DNA from: Buddleja alternifolia
Taxonomy: Eukaryota > Streptophyta > Magnoliopsida > Lamiales > Scrophulariaceae
Reading direction: 5' to 3'
Assembly: GCA_019426215.1 (NCBI GenBank)
Contig: CM033403.1
Location: forward strand, 1,679,001-1,743,000
DNA: 64,000 nucleotides
Shown: piece after piece, positions 22,291-32,725 of the stretch
Position numbering within the stretch: position 1 is the first letter of the stretch
Layout: each line of letters begins with the position of its first letter
The notes under the pieces: generated by a model
What the model saw: only the letters and a program-made list of their open reading frames with translations
Databases searched by the model: none
Told to the model about the DNA's origin: nothing
Position numbers and translations under genes: made by a program

Positions 22291-23268
22291 TCATTGGTTT
22301 AACGCTGCAGGCGCTGAGAGATCTTGATGAGAAGGAGTTTGATATTGAATTGGCGCTAGGGAGGAGGACGCAGGATAGTGAGGCGCTTGATATTGTGGTT
22401 GTATTTGAGGAAGCGCTTGATATGAACTTTGTCCTGGGTGCTTAGGACTGTTTCCCTTCTTTTCATATTTCAGGAATTTCCTGAATCTATTTAGAAGCGC
22501 CAGTTCTTCTTCCTCACTTATGTCCGAACCTTTTTCTTTGATAGGTTTTCCTTTGATTGATGCTATTAGCGCTCCAGATTCGATCACTGGATTACTTACT
22601 GCATCACTGGCCGAATTCAGCTCAAACTCAAATGCTTTGAGTTCTGAAAAAGCATCTTCTGGAGTTAGGCTATCCAGATTGTTTGATTCTCTCATTGCAG
22701 TTGTCTTCATCAGGAATCTGCTTGGAAGACTCCTAAAGATTTTGACCACCGTTTCTCGATTTTGTAGCTCCATTACCAGAGATGTTAGTTCAGTGACAAG
22801 GGCTGTAAACCTCATGTCTAATTGCTCTAACGTCTCATTAGGTAGCATCTTGAAGCCGTTGAATTTTTCTTTGGCAATTGATAATTTGTTTTCCTTTATT
22901 TGTGCTGAGCCACCACAAATAGTAGCCAACTTATCCCAAATTTCTTTAGTTGTATTGCATGATTTGACTTTGTTGAATAAGTTGTCATTGTCACCAATGG
23001 CTGTGTATAATGCATTCCGACCGACATTGTCCAGATTGGCTCGTCGACGCTCATCGGTGGACCATTCTTGTTTGGGCTTCTCCACATACCCGTCAGGTGT
23101 TTCTCCTGTGGCTTCGGGCGCTCTGGTGATAACTTTGTATATTTTGATTGGCCCATCTGAAATGATATCACACATTTCATCATCACATGAACACAAATAA
23201 GTAAACGCTTTGACCTTCCAAGAGTCATAATTTGACTCGGTCAACTTGGGGACTTTAGAAAATGCCAT
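22291..23268 (-). pseudogene. Gag N-terminus (Copia capsid, UBN2-type)
   Basis: The likely start is the Met at 23268 (MAFSKVPKLTESNYDSWK), not the more upstream Met at 23322, because Copia Gag begins with the 'L.G.NY..W' block. Further motifs are EIWDKLATICGG and FKMLPNETLEQLDMRF, then a Gln/Pro-rich tail (YQALPQIQPQYQAPHY). It forms the virus-like particle. A TGA after ...AALNQ cuts it from the zinc-knuckle part. Confidence 0.8.
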
Positions 23269-23361
23269 GAAGAATTTTAAAGTAATTTTGAAGCGACTAT
23301 AAAAAAAAATGGATCTGAACAAGCAGTTACGCTTGGAAACGCTTAGGTTTCAACTTCAACC

Positions 23362-23373
23362 GCTCTGATACCA
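23362..23373 (-). other. tRNA-iMet primer-binding site of element B
   Basis: TGGTATCAGAGC on the minus strand, two bases after the 5' LTR end. Complementary to the 3' end of initiator tRNA-Met. Confidence 0.9.
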
Positions 23374-23375
23374 CT

Positions 23376-25069
23376 TGTTGGTCCCAAGTGGTATACGAAA
23401 GGGTCTAGAAGGGGGGGGGGTTGAATAGACCCTGAAGACTTTTTCGACTTCTTAAAAATTCGTATCACTTTGAAGTATTTGAACGCTTTGACAAGTTTAA
23501 GCGCTGGAGGTGACGCTTGAGAAACGTTAACTTAGACTCGGTGATTTCAACGCTTACCAAAGTAGGGCAGAGTTTAGTCACTAAATCAGAGTTAGCACAG
23601 CGGAAGTATTTTATAGCTTAGCGTTCAGTTAACTGATCGAAAGTAGTTGCTTAGTTGTTTTAAGACTTTATCAGAATGTATGCAGTATGAATAGTAAAGC
23701 AGTAAAACAATGAATGCTTGAAGAGGTAAATGACACAAGATATTTGTAAGGTTCACTGGGTGATGTAATCCCAGCTACGTCCTTCTTCTCCTTTTATCAG
23801 GGAGGTTTTTCCACTATGATGATTATCGAAGAGTCACACAGAGACTTCTACAAGATAGAGGGAGATTGGATATGATCTTGGAACTCCTTGGTCACACAGA
23901 TTTCAGTTCCACTAAAGATCTTCTATCCCCTTGCTTCTTTCACTCAGAAATGGTGCAAGTTACTCTTGATCTCGAAACTCCTTGGTCACGCAGATTTCAG
24001 CTCCAATAGAGATCAACTTCAACAAGCTTCTTTTACACAAAAATATTGCTTGCAAGTCAACCAGCTTTCTCACTCAGATGAAAGGTGTTGATGGTTTTGG
24101 TCACGGGTTTGTTTTTTTTTTTTTTGTTTTTGTTTTGGAAAGTTCAAACAACTTGGGGATATCTCAATGGTGGTATAGGTTCTTCTTAACAAGAGATTTG
24201 AGATATGGGTGACTGTCTCTGGAATATTTGTGAAAAGCTTATATGGATATTTGGCTATGATTTTTAGTAAGCTTTTCTTTCAACAAGGTCGGTATTTTTG
24301 TGTGTGTCACTTTTTCCATCATATTACTTGTTTGTTGAAAGAGCTATTTATAAGGTATTGGTGGTTTTTTTTGTCCGTTTGACTCGGTTGGAGTCTCGTT
24401 TCCCCAAACATTCCTTGAGTTCAGACATTTCTAACTTTGGGTATATTTAATTGGTTAGGCATGGTCTTGGTTTCATAAATCTGACAGTCTAGGTCAAAGA
24501 TATGGCTTGCCCATAAGTTATAGTGCTTATATTTTAATAGCACTTATCCGACTTTTAATGCATCTTGTCTTATTTCCGTTGGAAATAATTCGTCCGTTTG
24601 ATTCATGCATTCTTTTAAGTCTTTGGATGGTTTTTTTTTTAACAGACGCTTGGACTGATCCTGAATTTCAGACGCTTACTCTTCAATCTTGTCTTGATAG
24701 TCTCACTGAGAATTCCGTCATTTCACTTGATGTTGAGTATTCGGCCTGAGTTATCCATTCGTAGTTTGAGCACTGGGATAATCCCTAAAGCGTTTGACGG
24801 ACGCTTCAAGATATCTTTATCCATTGTAGCTTTAGACGCTTGATCTTCACCTTCATCACTTGGTAGATTCACCCAGAATTTTCCTAAGTGTTTTTTTAGT
24901 GTCACATACTTAGTCTAAGGAATTCTACAAAGATGAATACTATAAGCCTAAGATAAATAAGCTTTCAGGTACTTATACATAACATTCTATGAAAGCTTTT
25001 ACACTTTTCGGAGTCTAACAGAAAGTCCTATTTGTCATCATCAAAACATCTAATATGAAATTCCTAACA
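23376..25069 (-). repeat. 5' LTR of element B
   Basis: Nearly identical to 10917-12609. Differences seen by eye: CCCAAG/CCAAAG near the end, CAGTTCC/CAGCTCC, CTCGAAAC/CTCGGAAC, AACTTGG/AACTCGG, GGTGGTA/GGTAGTA, and G-run and T-run lengths. Ends CACTTGGGACCAACA on the minus strand, then the primer site. Confidence 0.9.
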
Positions 25070-26382
25070 CTCGTAGTAATCCGATCACATGAGTTTTTAC
25101 TCAATGACTGTCAATGATTGAATTATTGATTATGAAGGTATGCGTGAGCCTTAGACCTGAGGAGTTACGATCACAGTGTGCTTTTGACGTTGGATTCTGT
25201 TACTAGAGTAGTTAGGCCCAATTCACCTGTTGAAAGGTGAGGTCGACCTCGAAATGAGTTCCAATGGGCATGTAGCATGTCAGGTAATTACCAAGAGGGA
25301 ATTCACTGTCTCGAAAGTAAATGAGAAGTATCCTATGCGATCATAGGTAAATGAAATTGAAAGTCTCTCTGGCCAAAGCTGATGAACTAACTCTTGTTTA
25401 GTAATCTCATATTTCTATGATTCTTAAGCAGAGCATCGAATCCTGTGAATTTGACATATTCCATGACTCTCACTCGATCGGGATACGTCAGTGAAGGGCT
25501 TATATTCATACGATATTCATAATCTAGAGGTTCGTAATGACATAGTCATTTCGTACTCAATTGGGCTACGATATGGGGCCACGTTGCAAGCTAGGAGTCA
25601 CCCGCATCCTTTGGTATCCTCCCATTGCCAATTGAGACGAACCTAGAGAGTCGCGCTATAAAGGAATAGACGAGGAAATCAAGTCTTGTATTTAGAGGGT
25701 GTTCTGTAATTTGTCCCTGAGTAGGACGAATTAATTAATTGGACAAATTAATTTAATTAGTTGTTTAATTGGATTAAACAATGATAAATTAAATTAATTA
25801 GTTTGAATATTTAATTGACTAGGTTAATTAAACATTTAAACTAGAATAATTAATTAATTAATTAATGTTGATTTAATTAATATATATTTAATTGAATTAA
25901 ATATTAATTGATTAAATTAATTTGATTAAATTAATTTGATTAAGTTGACTGGGTCAACATAGCACATGATGGGCGTGTACTATAGGGGCTTTGTTGGAGG
26001 ATTAATCCTCCAACACATGCCACAAAACACAGTTGAAAGTTAATTTTTCAGTAGAGAGAAAAACATAACTGAAATTCCTCCATCAGAAATACAAGAGAGA
26101 AAATTATTTTTCTCCCAACTCGATCTCGCTAGCCGCCATGGAGATTGGAGATGGATATTTCTCGGAGTCAATTCCGCCGCGTGATGATCTAGAGACGGTA
26201 CAATTGAACCGTTGGAGAAGATTGAAGATTTACGAAGATCAAAGTTGAATACGCGAAAAGGTAAGTTTTTCGTATTCATCCTTTTCATGATTAAAATCAA
26301 CGAAAGCCACAAATTGATCTTAATTTAGGAATTCAAATCTATTTTTATTTCTGCTGCACATGCCCAACATGATTCCCTACAG

Positions 26383-26395
26383 TGGTATCAGAGCC
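26383..26395 (+). other. tRNA-iMet primer-binding site of element A
   Basis: TGGTATCAGAGCC one base after the 5' LTR end (…CCCTACA). Confidence 0.9.
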
Positions 26396-27613
26396 AAATT
26401 TATTGGCTTCGTTGATTTATTTGAGTGTTCTTCGTGTTTATTTGATATCGTGTTGAATGCGTAAATTATTGATTAAGAATCAATATGTTAAGATCGAAAA
26501 ATCTGTTATTTTGGAATTTAAAGATTGGATCAAAATTCCGAATTTGTTAAATCTGCAAATCGATTTTCTGTTTTACTAAATCTGGAAAATCAAGAATTGA
26601 AGAGTTTGTGAATGTCTTCAATCCGAATTTGGGGCTAAAGAATTCGATTCATATTTCTGAAATTGGATTAAACTCTCGGCTGAAATTGAATTTCAAGAAA
26701 TCGGAATTTCTAAAAAAATTGAACCAAATCTGAATTTCGGAATTCTGGAAATTGGGGGCTAAATCTGAATCTGTAAATCTGGGTTGGTTTTGAAATTTCG
26801 ATTGTGTTTTTTTTGTGATTTCTGAAAATTCTGAATTTGGTGATTGAAGTTTCTGAAATTGCGGATTGAATTTTGATTATGGGCTTGATGTTTCGGGTTT
26901 CGTCGGAGAATGGGAATCGGGTTTTGACCCGCCGGAGCTGAATGAATTCTGAAAAATAGGCGCCGCTAGAATCGCGCTGATAAAAAGGGGTGCTACGCAT
27001 CTCTGAAATCGGCCTTGGATTCGTCGGAGATGGTTGCTATGAAGACGTGTCCGGCGAGGCCGATTTCACCGAACAAAACGCCGCCTGAAACCGTAGCTTG
27101 AGTAGCCGAAAAAGACGGCTGAAACAACCATTTTTTCCGGCTTCTTACGCTGGTAATCGGGCTAGAGTTTTGACGGCGAAATAGCCGTTATTCGCCGGTC
27201 CGGTGGTGATGGTGAATTCAGAGAAGCCGGTGGAAGTGGCGGCGTTAGACGCCGCTGTTATCACCGGCGAATCCTCCGGAACGGCGTGACGGCGCGGCAG
27301 TCAGGAAGATGAGGGCTAGGGCTGCAAATGTTTGGGCTGGGCTGGGCTCAACACATATTTGATATTGTGTTGGTCTCGGCCCAACGTAATTAATTCCATT
27401 TATTCGAATTGGGCTTGGCCCTTGTAGGGATTAATTACACAAAAAGGGCCCAACCTAATTTCAATTAAGAAGTATTGGGCTTGGCCCAACACGAATTGAT
27501 TAATTGCTCCCCACCTCAAATTAATTCAGTTAGGTATTGGGTTTGACCGAACACCAATTAATTCAATAGGATTGAATAAGATATGGGGCTTGGACCAAAA
27601 TTGTAATATAATT
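26396..27613 (+). other. Element A leader, first part
   Basis: Non-coding leader. 26400-26880 is rich in repeated GAATTTCTGAAATTxG-like words; 27000-27310 is GC-rich with CGCCG/CCGGCG words; 27330-27560 repeats the phrase TTGGGCTTGGCC(C) with TAATT spacers. ORFs here are not supported. Confidence 0.5.
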
Positions 27614-27630
27614 ATTAATTGGGTAAGACT

Positions 27631-28169
27631 TTTTTTTTTTGAAGAAAAATCGGTCTTATATATTATTCGATCGAAAGTTTACAACGCTTGGAACAATACA
27701 ATTCATATCGACTCAAACGATGTAGTAAGAATATCTGAAACCACTAACTATCAAATTCTTGAAGATAACAAATCTTAAAAACTCACAACCAAATATAAAA
27801 AAATTCTTGTGCAACTCCTATTCAAGAAGAGATAAAACTCTCATTTGAGAGAGAAAACAAACTTTCATGCGAAAGAGAAAGGAAAATAGTACGCAAAAAA
27901 TCTAAAACACTATATAAAAGCTTATGCATCACCCGTCTTCATCTCGTCAGATCTGTTTCTATCTCGTTAGATCCATAGCCGTCTCGTCAGATTTAAAGAT
28001 GTGATGTACAAGTTGAAGAAGGGTGCTCCAACCCAACCCGCCGACGATGGTGGTGGTAACAGTGGTAAAGAAGACAACTGTTTCACCAAGCCATCGCCGG
28101 CGGAGGAATATAGAAGAAAAAGAAGACCAGGGTTTAGAGAGAAATGGGGAGAGAGAAGAGTGAAAATTG
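27631..28169 (-). mobile_element. Short poly(A) retroposon (LINE-mobilised), 539 bp
   Basis: Flanked by a perfect 17-bp duplication, ATTAATTGGGTAAGACT (27614-27630 and 28170-28186). The left end is a run of ten T, i.e. a poly(A) tail on the minus strand. Long TSDs plus a 3' A-tail are the signature of L1-type target-primed reverse transcription. The 3' end before the tail reads ATAAGACCGATTTTTCTTC. No A/B-box of a tRNA-derived SINE was seen, so it is more likely an internally deleted LINE or a retrocopied host transcript. It contains three copies of an ATCTRACGAGA word at about 27945-27990. Confidence 0.75.
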
Positions 28170-28452
28170 ATTAATTGGGTAAGACTCAAATCCAATTTTA
28201 ACTAATTGGGTCAATCTTTTTCAAGCCTTCTTTGTAAATTGAATTAAATTTAATTGTTGTTAAATTAGATTTAATATAAATTAAATTATATTTGATTTAC
28301 GTAAATTAAATTAAGATTTAAGTTATTACGAAATTAAATTGGATTTAGTTTTGTTGATATTTTGAATCTATTTAATTTACCCGTCAAAATTAAATAAGAT
28401 TTAATTTTGTAATTGATTAAGTGCGACTTAGTCAGTGATTCGTGAGCCCATA

Positions 28453-29110
28453 GAAATTAAGTAGGACTTAACTTCACCTTGATTGAAATTAATTTAATCT
28501 TTTATTGAAATTGAGTAGGACTTAATTTCACTAAGATTAAAATTGATTTAATCATTCCCATTGAAATTAAGTGTGACTTGATATCACACTAATTGAAATT
28601 AATTTAATCTTTTTATAGAAATTGAGTGTGACTTAATTTCAATAAGATCAAAGTTGATTTAATCATTTTCATGGAAATTATGTGAGACTCGTTTTCACAA
28701 TGATTGAAATCGGTTTAATCTTTTTCATGAAAATTAAGTAGGACTTAATTCCACTTAGATTAAAATTGATTTAATCCTCTCATTGAAATTAAGTAAGTAT
28801 TAATTTCAAATAGATTTAATATTGCTTTGATTAAATTAGTATTAATCTTCTAATGGAAATTGAATTGGATTTAATTTCATGAAGAATAAATTGGATTTAA
28901 TCATAATATCAAAATTAAATTAAATTTAGTTTTGCTATGAACAAAATTAGATTTAATTGATTATGATATACATTTTTCGATCACATAAAATTAAATTGGA
29001 TTCAATTTCACTTTGATTACATAGGATTTAGTCTTAGTGATAAAATTAAATGGGATTTAATTTTGTAATAATCAAATTGAATTTGATTAACAAAATAAAT
29101 TAAATTTATT
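28453..29110 (+). repeat. Alternating ~55-bp tandem repeats in element A leader
   Basis: Two related ~55-bp units alternate: GAAATTAAGTAGGACTTAA... followed by ...GAAATTAATTTAATC, and the same start followed by ...AAAATTGATTTAATCATT. The effective period is about 110 bp. About six units are clear to about 28800, then degenerate. Non-coding. Confidence 0.65.
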
Positions 29111-29169
29111 TTATGCTCTTATCGCATGTGTGCTTTTATGTTTAAATGCTTGTTATATGTGATGGGATG

Positions 29170-30812
29170 TGTTAGGAATCCTATACATGAAAACAGAGAA
29201 TTGCAGTGGAAGATTCGAGGATTCCTACCGGCAGATCACAAAAATAGATCTGATGATTTTAATAGGTTTCGCGAAAAAATAAAACGAATAAAAATACCTT
29301 TTTGATTCGTTTACTGATTCTGCAGAACAGCAATCCTCCAAGGGCTCTTGTTTCTAAAGCTTCACGCGAAACGAGCCTTCCAAAGATCCCGAAACTCCTC
29401 TTTCTTTGCAGTAGTGGACGGCTAGAGAGGAGAGATGTGAGATAATTCTTTTCCTTTTGTGTTGTGTTTCTTTTTTGTCTTAGGGTTTGTTCCAATGTAG
29501 GAATCCTTTTAAACTCAATTAACTTGTGGAACAAGTTGGAGGCTACTCCAACCCTAAATGGTCGCCCCTCCTAGGGCTTCCTTAGACTGGGTGGGCTTTT
29601 AATTGGCTTGTCTAATTTCTAGCCCATCTGTATATACTTAATTTAAATCCAATTTAAATATAATATATATTATTAATTAATTCATTTTAAGTAATATACT
29701 AATTAAATTAAATATTTAATTAATTGATTTAATCTAATTAAATCAATCAGTCCATTTAATTCTTTCTAAAAGATTTACACAAAAAGATACATCCCGTTTG
29801 TTTCTTATAGCGCGACTCTTTAGGTTCGTTTCAATTGGAAAAGAGAGGAATTACCTAAGGATGTGAGTGTCACCTAGCCAGTCCCGTGGACTCACATCGT
29901 AACCCAATTGAGTACGAAATGAATGAATCATTTTACGAACCTCTTGATCATAAATGTCGTATGAGTACAAGCCCTTCATTGACGTATCCCGATCAAGTGA
30001 GAGTCATGGAAAATGTCAAACTCACTAAACTTGATACTGTGCATTAGATTATAGCATAATGAAATTACTAAACTACCCTCAGTGTCCCACATGAGTTAGT
30101 TGTTATGCTTTGGCTAAAGACTTTATAATTTCATTAGTCTATAATCGCACAGGATACTTACTCGTTTACTATCGAGACAGTGAATCCCATCTTGGCGATC
30201 ACTAATCAACTGCTACTTGTCTCATTGATATCGCAGTTCGAGGTCGACTCCACGGACGGGTGATATGGGCTTAACTACTCTGGTAACAGATCCAATAATA
30301 CAAGCACATTGATCATGAACCCTCAGATCTAAGGCTCATGCATACTATTACGATCAGTAATCCAATCATTGACAGTCACTGAGTAAATACCCATGTGATC
30401 GGATTACTGCGAGCCGTGTTCGAATATGGCAATTCCATTGACATATCTATGATACTTTCTCCCACTATCCTTATAGTGTTCGACTGACACTCATCGTCAG
30501 AACATGTGTCATACAAGTCGAATCTTAATGCCCAATTAAGATTCTTTGACTTGCGAACCCTTTTAAGTAATAAGGTGTAAGACTCTTCCCATGCCACGTC
30601 TTTATTCCATAAAGGGCAAAGAGTCAAACGTTTGTTCACATGGACTATATGTTCAATACTTATTTAGATGCCATAAAGATTTAGATGAACAAAATTTAGA
30701 TGAACAAAATACAGATGCCTTTATTAATATCATTTTAATAGTTTGTACAACATAATAAGATACCCTAATCTAACTATTTGTCCTCATTGGCATCTAGGAC
30801 ATATACCTAACA
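29170..30812 (-). mobile_element. Solo LTR of element A's Copia family, 1,643 bp
   Basis: Ends TGTTAGGAATCCTATACATG and ACATATACCTAACA in the plus reading, so the LTR is in minus orientation. Flanked by GGATG (29165-29169) and AGATG (30813-30817), a 5-bp TSD with one change. Its inverse aligns with 10537-10916 and 25070-26381 of element A's LTR but is clearly diverged, so it came from another family member inserting into A. Confidence 0.8.
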
Positions 30813-30968
30813 AGATGCACATTTCATGGACTTGGATTTATGTTTTATTATGCATGCTTAAAATATATATGGTAATTAGTCCATTGGCTCGGGCCGATCT
30901 AAATAGTCCATAAAATGTGTAATAGTAGAATTGCTAGGTTTTTCTCCACTTTATATGCATGTTAGCAT

Positions 30969-31459
30969 CTATGATGCACCGACACGGACATGGAGAACGG
31001 CATGACACGGACACGGGGAATGGCATTTGTAAAAAAATAGGAAATGACACGGCTTCGATACGACTGTCCAATTTATTTTATATATATATATATTATATAT
31101 AATCACATAATTCAACACAAATGAAATATAAAAAGCCAAAAACACCCCAAATCAAACACATATAATAAATGGATCTATATAGATACATATAACTCAAACA
31201 AATTCAATCAACAAACCTTTGAGAGATACCTTATACCTTCAATTCTCTATTTCTCTTATATAGGTTTCTTCAATTTGGGGATTTAAGGTTTCCAATTTGT
31301 GAAATAGGAGTTGGAAAGTAAGAAGATAAACCTGCGATTGTGGCTGCCGGACGATGGCGATGGGCGACGGGCGTGTCGGAGACGTGTCGGAGGAGTGTTG
31401 GTGTCCGAACGCGCCCGACACCGCCCGTGGTGGTTTTTTGGAGTGTCGGTGCATCATAG
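30969..31459. mobile_element. hAT-type MITE, 491 bp, copy 1
   Basis: Perfect 17-bp terminal inverted repeats CTATGATGCACCGACAC and a perfect 8-bp TSD GTTAGCAT (30961-30968 and 31460-31467). 8-bp TSDs fit the hAT superfamily. Subterminal CACGGACACGG/GTGTCGG words repeat. A second copy of the same length lies at 45475-45965. A minus-strand frame (from about 31457) is conserved between copies but has no known domain. Confidence 0.85.
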
Positions 31460-31692
31460 GTTAGCATGTTAGGAGTTAATATGCATTGTGAGACCTTAAA
31501 TCAAAATATTTAAAATTCTCCCAAATTAAATAAAACCAAGTTAGTAAAGGATTTGGGACATCCTCTCCCTCCGCTAAGCTTAATGAAATTAAAATTACGA
31601 CCAATGTGTAATGCTTCCCAGTTATGGGGGTTTATGCATTCAGAAATAATTTGAAGTTTTGTTAAGTGCATGGGATGCCTTAGTCAAAGCAT

Positions 31693-31919
31693 ATTTCACC
31701 CCAGAAACCGGTTAGGTTGCAAGGTGAAATTCAAATGTTAGATTAAAGGAGTTAGTGGGATGAACTCGGGTAATTCACGAGCTTGGAAATCGGTTAGGTT
31801 GCGGCTTTGTGAATAATGGAGAAAGATATTGAATCATTTATTAGATAAATTGGTGTAGGACACTACTTTGAATAATCAATGGGCTAGAAATTGGTTAGGT
31901 TGCAACCCATTGAATTATT
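31693..31919 (+). other. Three hairpins with a shared loop sequence in element A
   Basis: Each hairpin has a 21-22-base loop containing GAAAYYGGTTAGGTTGC. Hairpin 1: stem ATTTCACC (31693-31700) with GGTGAAAT (31723-31730). Hairpin 2: ATTCACGAGC (31773-31782) with GCTTTGTGAAT (31804-31814, one bulge). Hairpin 3: AATAATCAATGGG (31871-31883) with CCCATTGAATTATT (31906-31919, one bulged A). Stem sequences are unrelated between hairpins but complementary within each. The loop copies are 82 and 101 bases apart, so they are not in one frame and this is not coding repetition. Likely a structured RNA part of the element's leader; function unknown. Confidence 0.6.
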
Positions 31920-31935
31920 TGAAGAACTCAATACT

Positions 31936-32725
31936 CACTATGAAATCTATCCAACGAGATTTCCGAAAATTACAATGGGAGTGCGATGTTTCGAAAAATG
32001 TAGTGGGAGCCAAGTAAAATTAAAGTCCTAATTTTACTTGTGTACAATATAAACATCCTAATTGAATCTTGTTTATTTTCTATGTTTATATCTCTCTTAG
32101 AAATTAACCCGTTTAATATTATGCTTGAGAATTTTGTCTATACTGGCCTAATCAAATCAACAGACTTAGAAACTTGAGGAAGGTCCTCAGTTCAGAGTCG
32201 TTGATTTGTATGGTTGAAACAAGCATTACACAAGTCTAAGAATGGGACGATGAGTAGGGCTTAAATATGAGGCGCACTGTACATAGAACCATGTGTTTTG
32301 GAAACAACTGTTCTATGATCAGTTTTCTCAACTTTTTGTATTCTACATTCTAGAGCTAGTGTTCATGATTGAAGAATTAGAAAGAAGTACAAAAGCTGGA
32401 AAAACAAGATGTGATCAATATTGGAACCAGACATGGTGTCGTGTGTATCCAAATATAATCCACCTAATCCACCTCTGTTCTTTTATAATTCTGAACATGT
32501 TGGATAATTGATTAGTTTCACCACATGGTACTAAGAACGTTACCATTTTCTAACGTGGTCAAGAAATGGTACTTCTTTAAGTTTGGTAATAACTTTCATG
32601 GCATTTATTTTGAAAATAAGTGTAGGAACAATACATCCTTACTAAAATTGTTAACACAATTTGAAAGTTCGGAATTAGTATATTGTGAACACATAAGCTG
32701 GAGAACGTAGCATGCTAGAAACAAA
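31936..32725 (+). other. Element A, degenerate leader/gag region
   Basis: No intact frame. A pyrimidine-rich TTTATATCTCTCTTAG at about 32084-32100 looks like a 3' splice site before the region where gag should start, hinting that the leader could have been spliced. Weak evidence only. Confidence 0.3.

Larger units (their letters stand above)
10917..25069 (-). mobile_element. Young Sirevirus-like Copia element B, 14.15 kb
   Basis: A full-length element with two ~1,693-bp LTRs (10917-12609 and 23376-25069), perfect TSD CTCGT (10912-10916 and 25070-25074), primer site TGGTATCAGAGC (23362-23373, minus), gag, Copia-order pol (protease, integrase, RT, RNase H), an extra 1.3-kilocodon ORF between pol and the 3' LTR, and a polypurine tract. 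The large size, long LTRs and an additional ORF in the env position fit the Sirevirus (SIRE/Maximus) lineage. The LTRs differ at only about five substitutions plus a few homopolymer indels by eye, so insertion was recent. gag-pol carries one stop and several frameshifts. Confidence 0.9.
10537..26381 (+). repeat. 5' LTR of Copia element A, split by element B
   Basis: Begins TGTTGGGAATGTGCCCTCGA (10537) and ends ATGATTCCCTACA (26381). Removing element B and one copy of its TSD leaves about 1,687 bp. The part 25070-26381 aligns with the inverse of the solo LTR at 29170-30812 (for example AGTAATCCGATCACATG followed by ACTGTCAATGATTG), and its last ~200 bp reappear at 34004-34194. The stretch 25725-25945 is an AATTAATTA-rich low-complexity block. 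Confidence 0.85.

Noticed and set aside
22520..23200. 226-codon plus-strand ORF
   Set aside because: Exactly antisense to the element B gag frame, which has the Copia capsid motifs.
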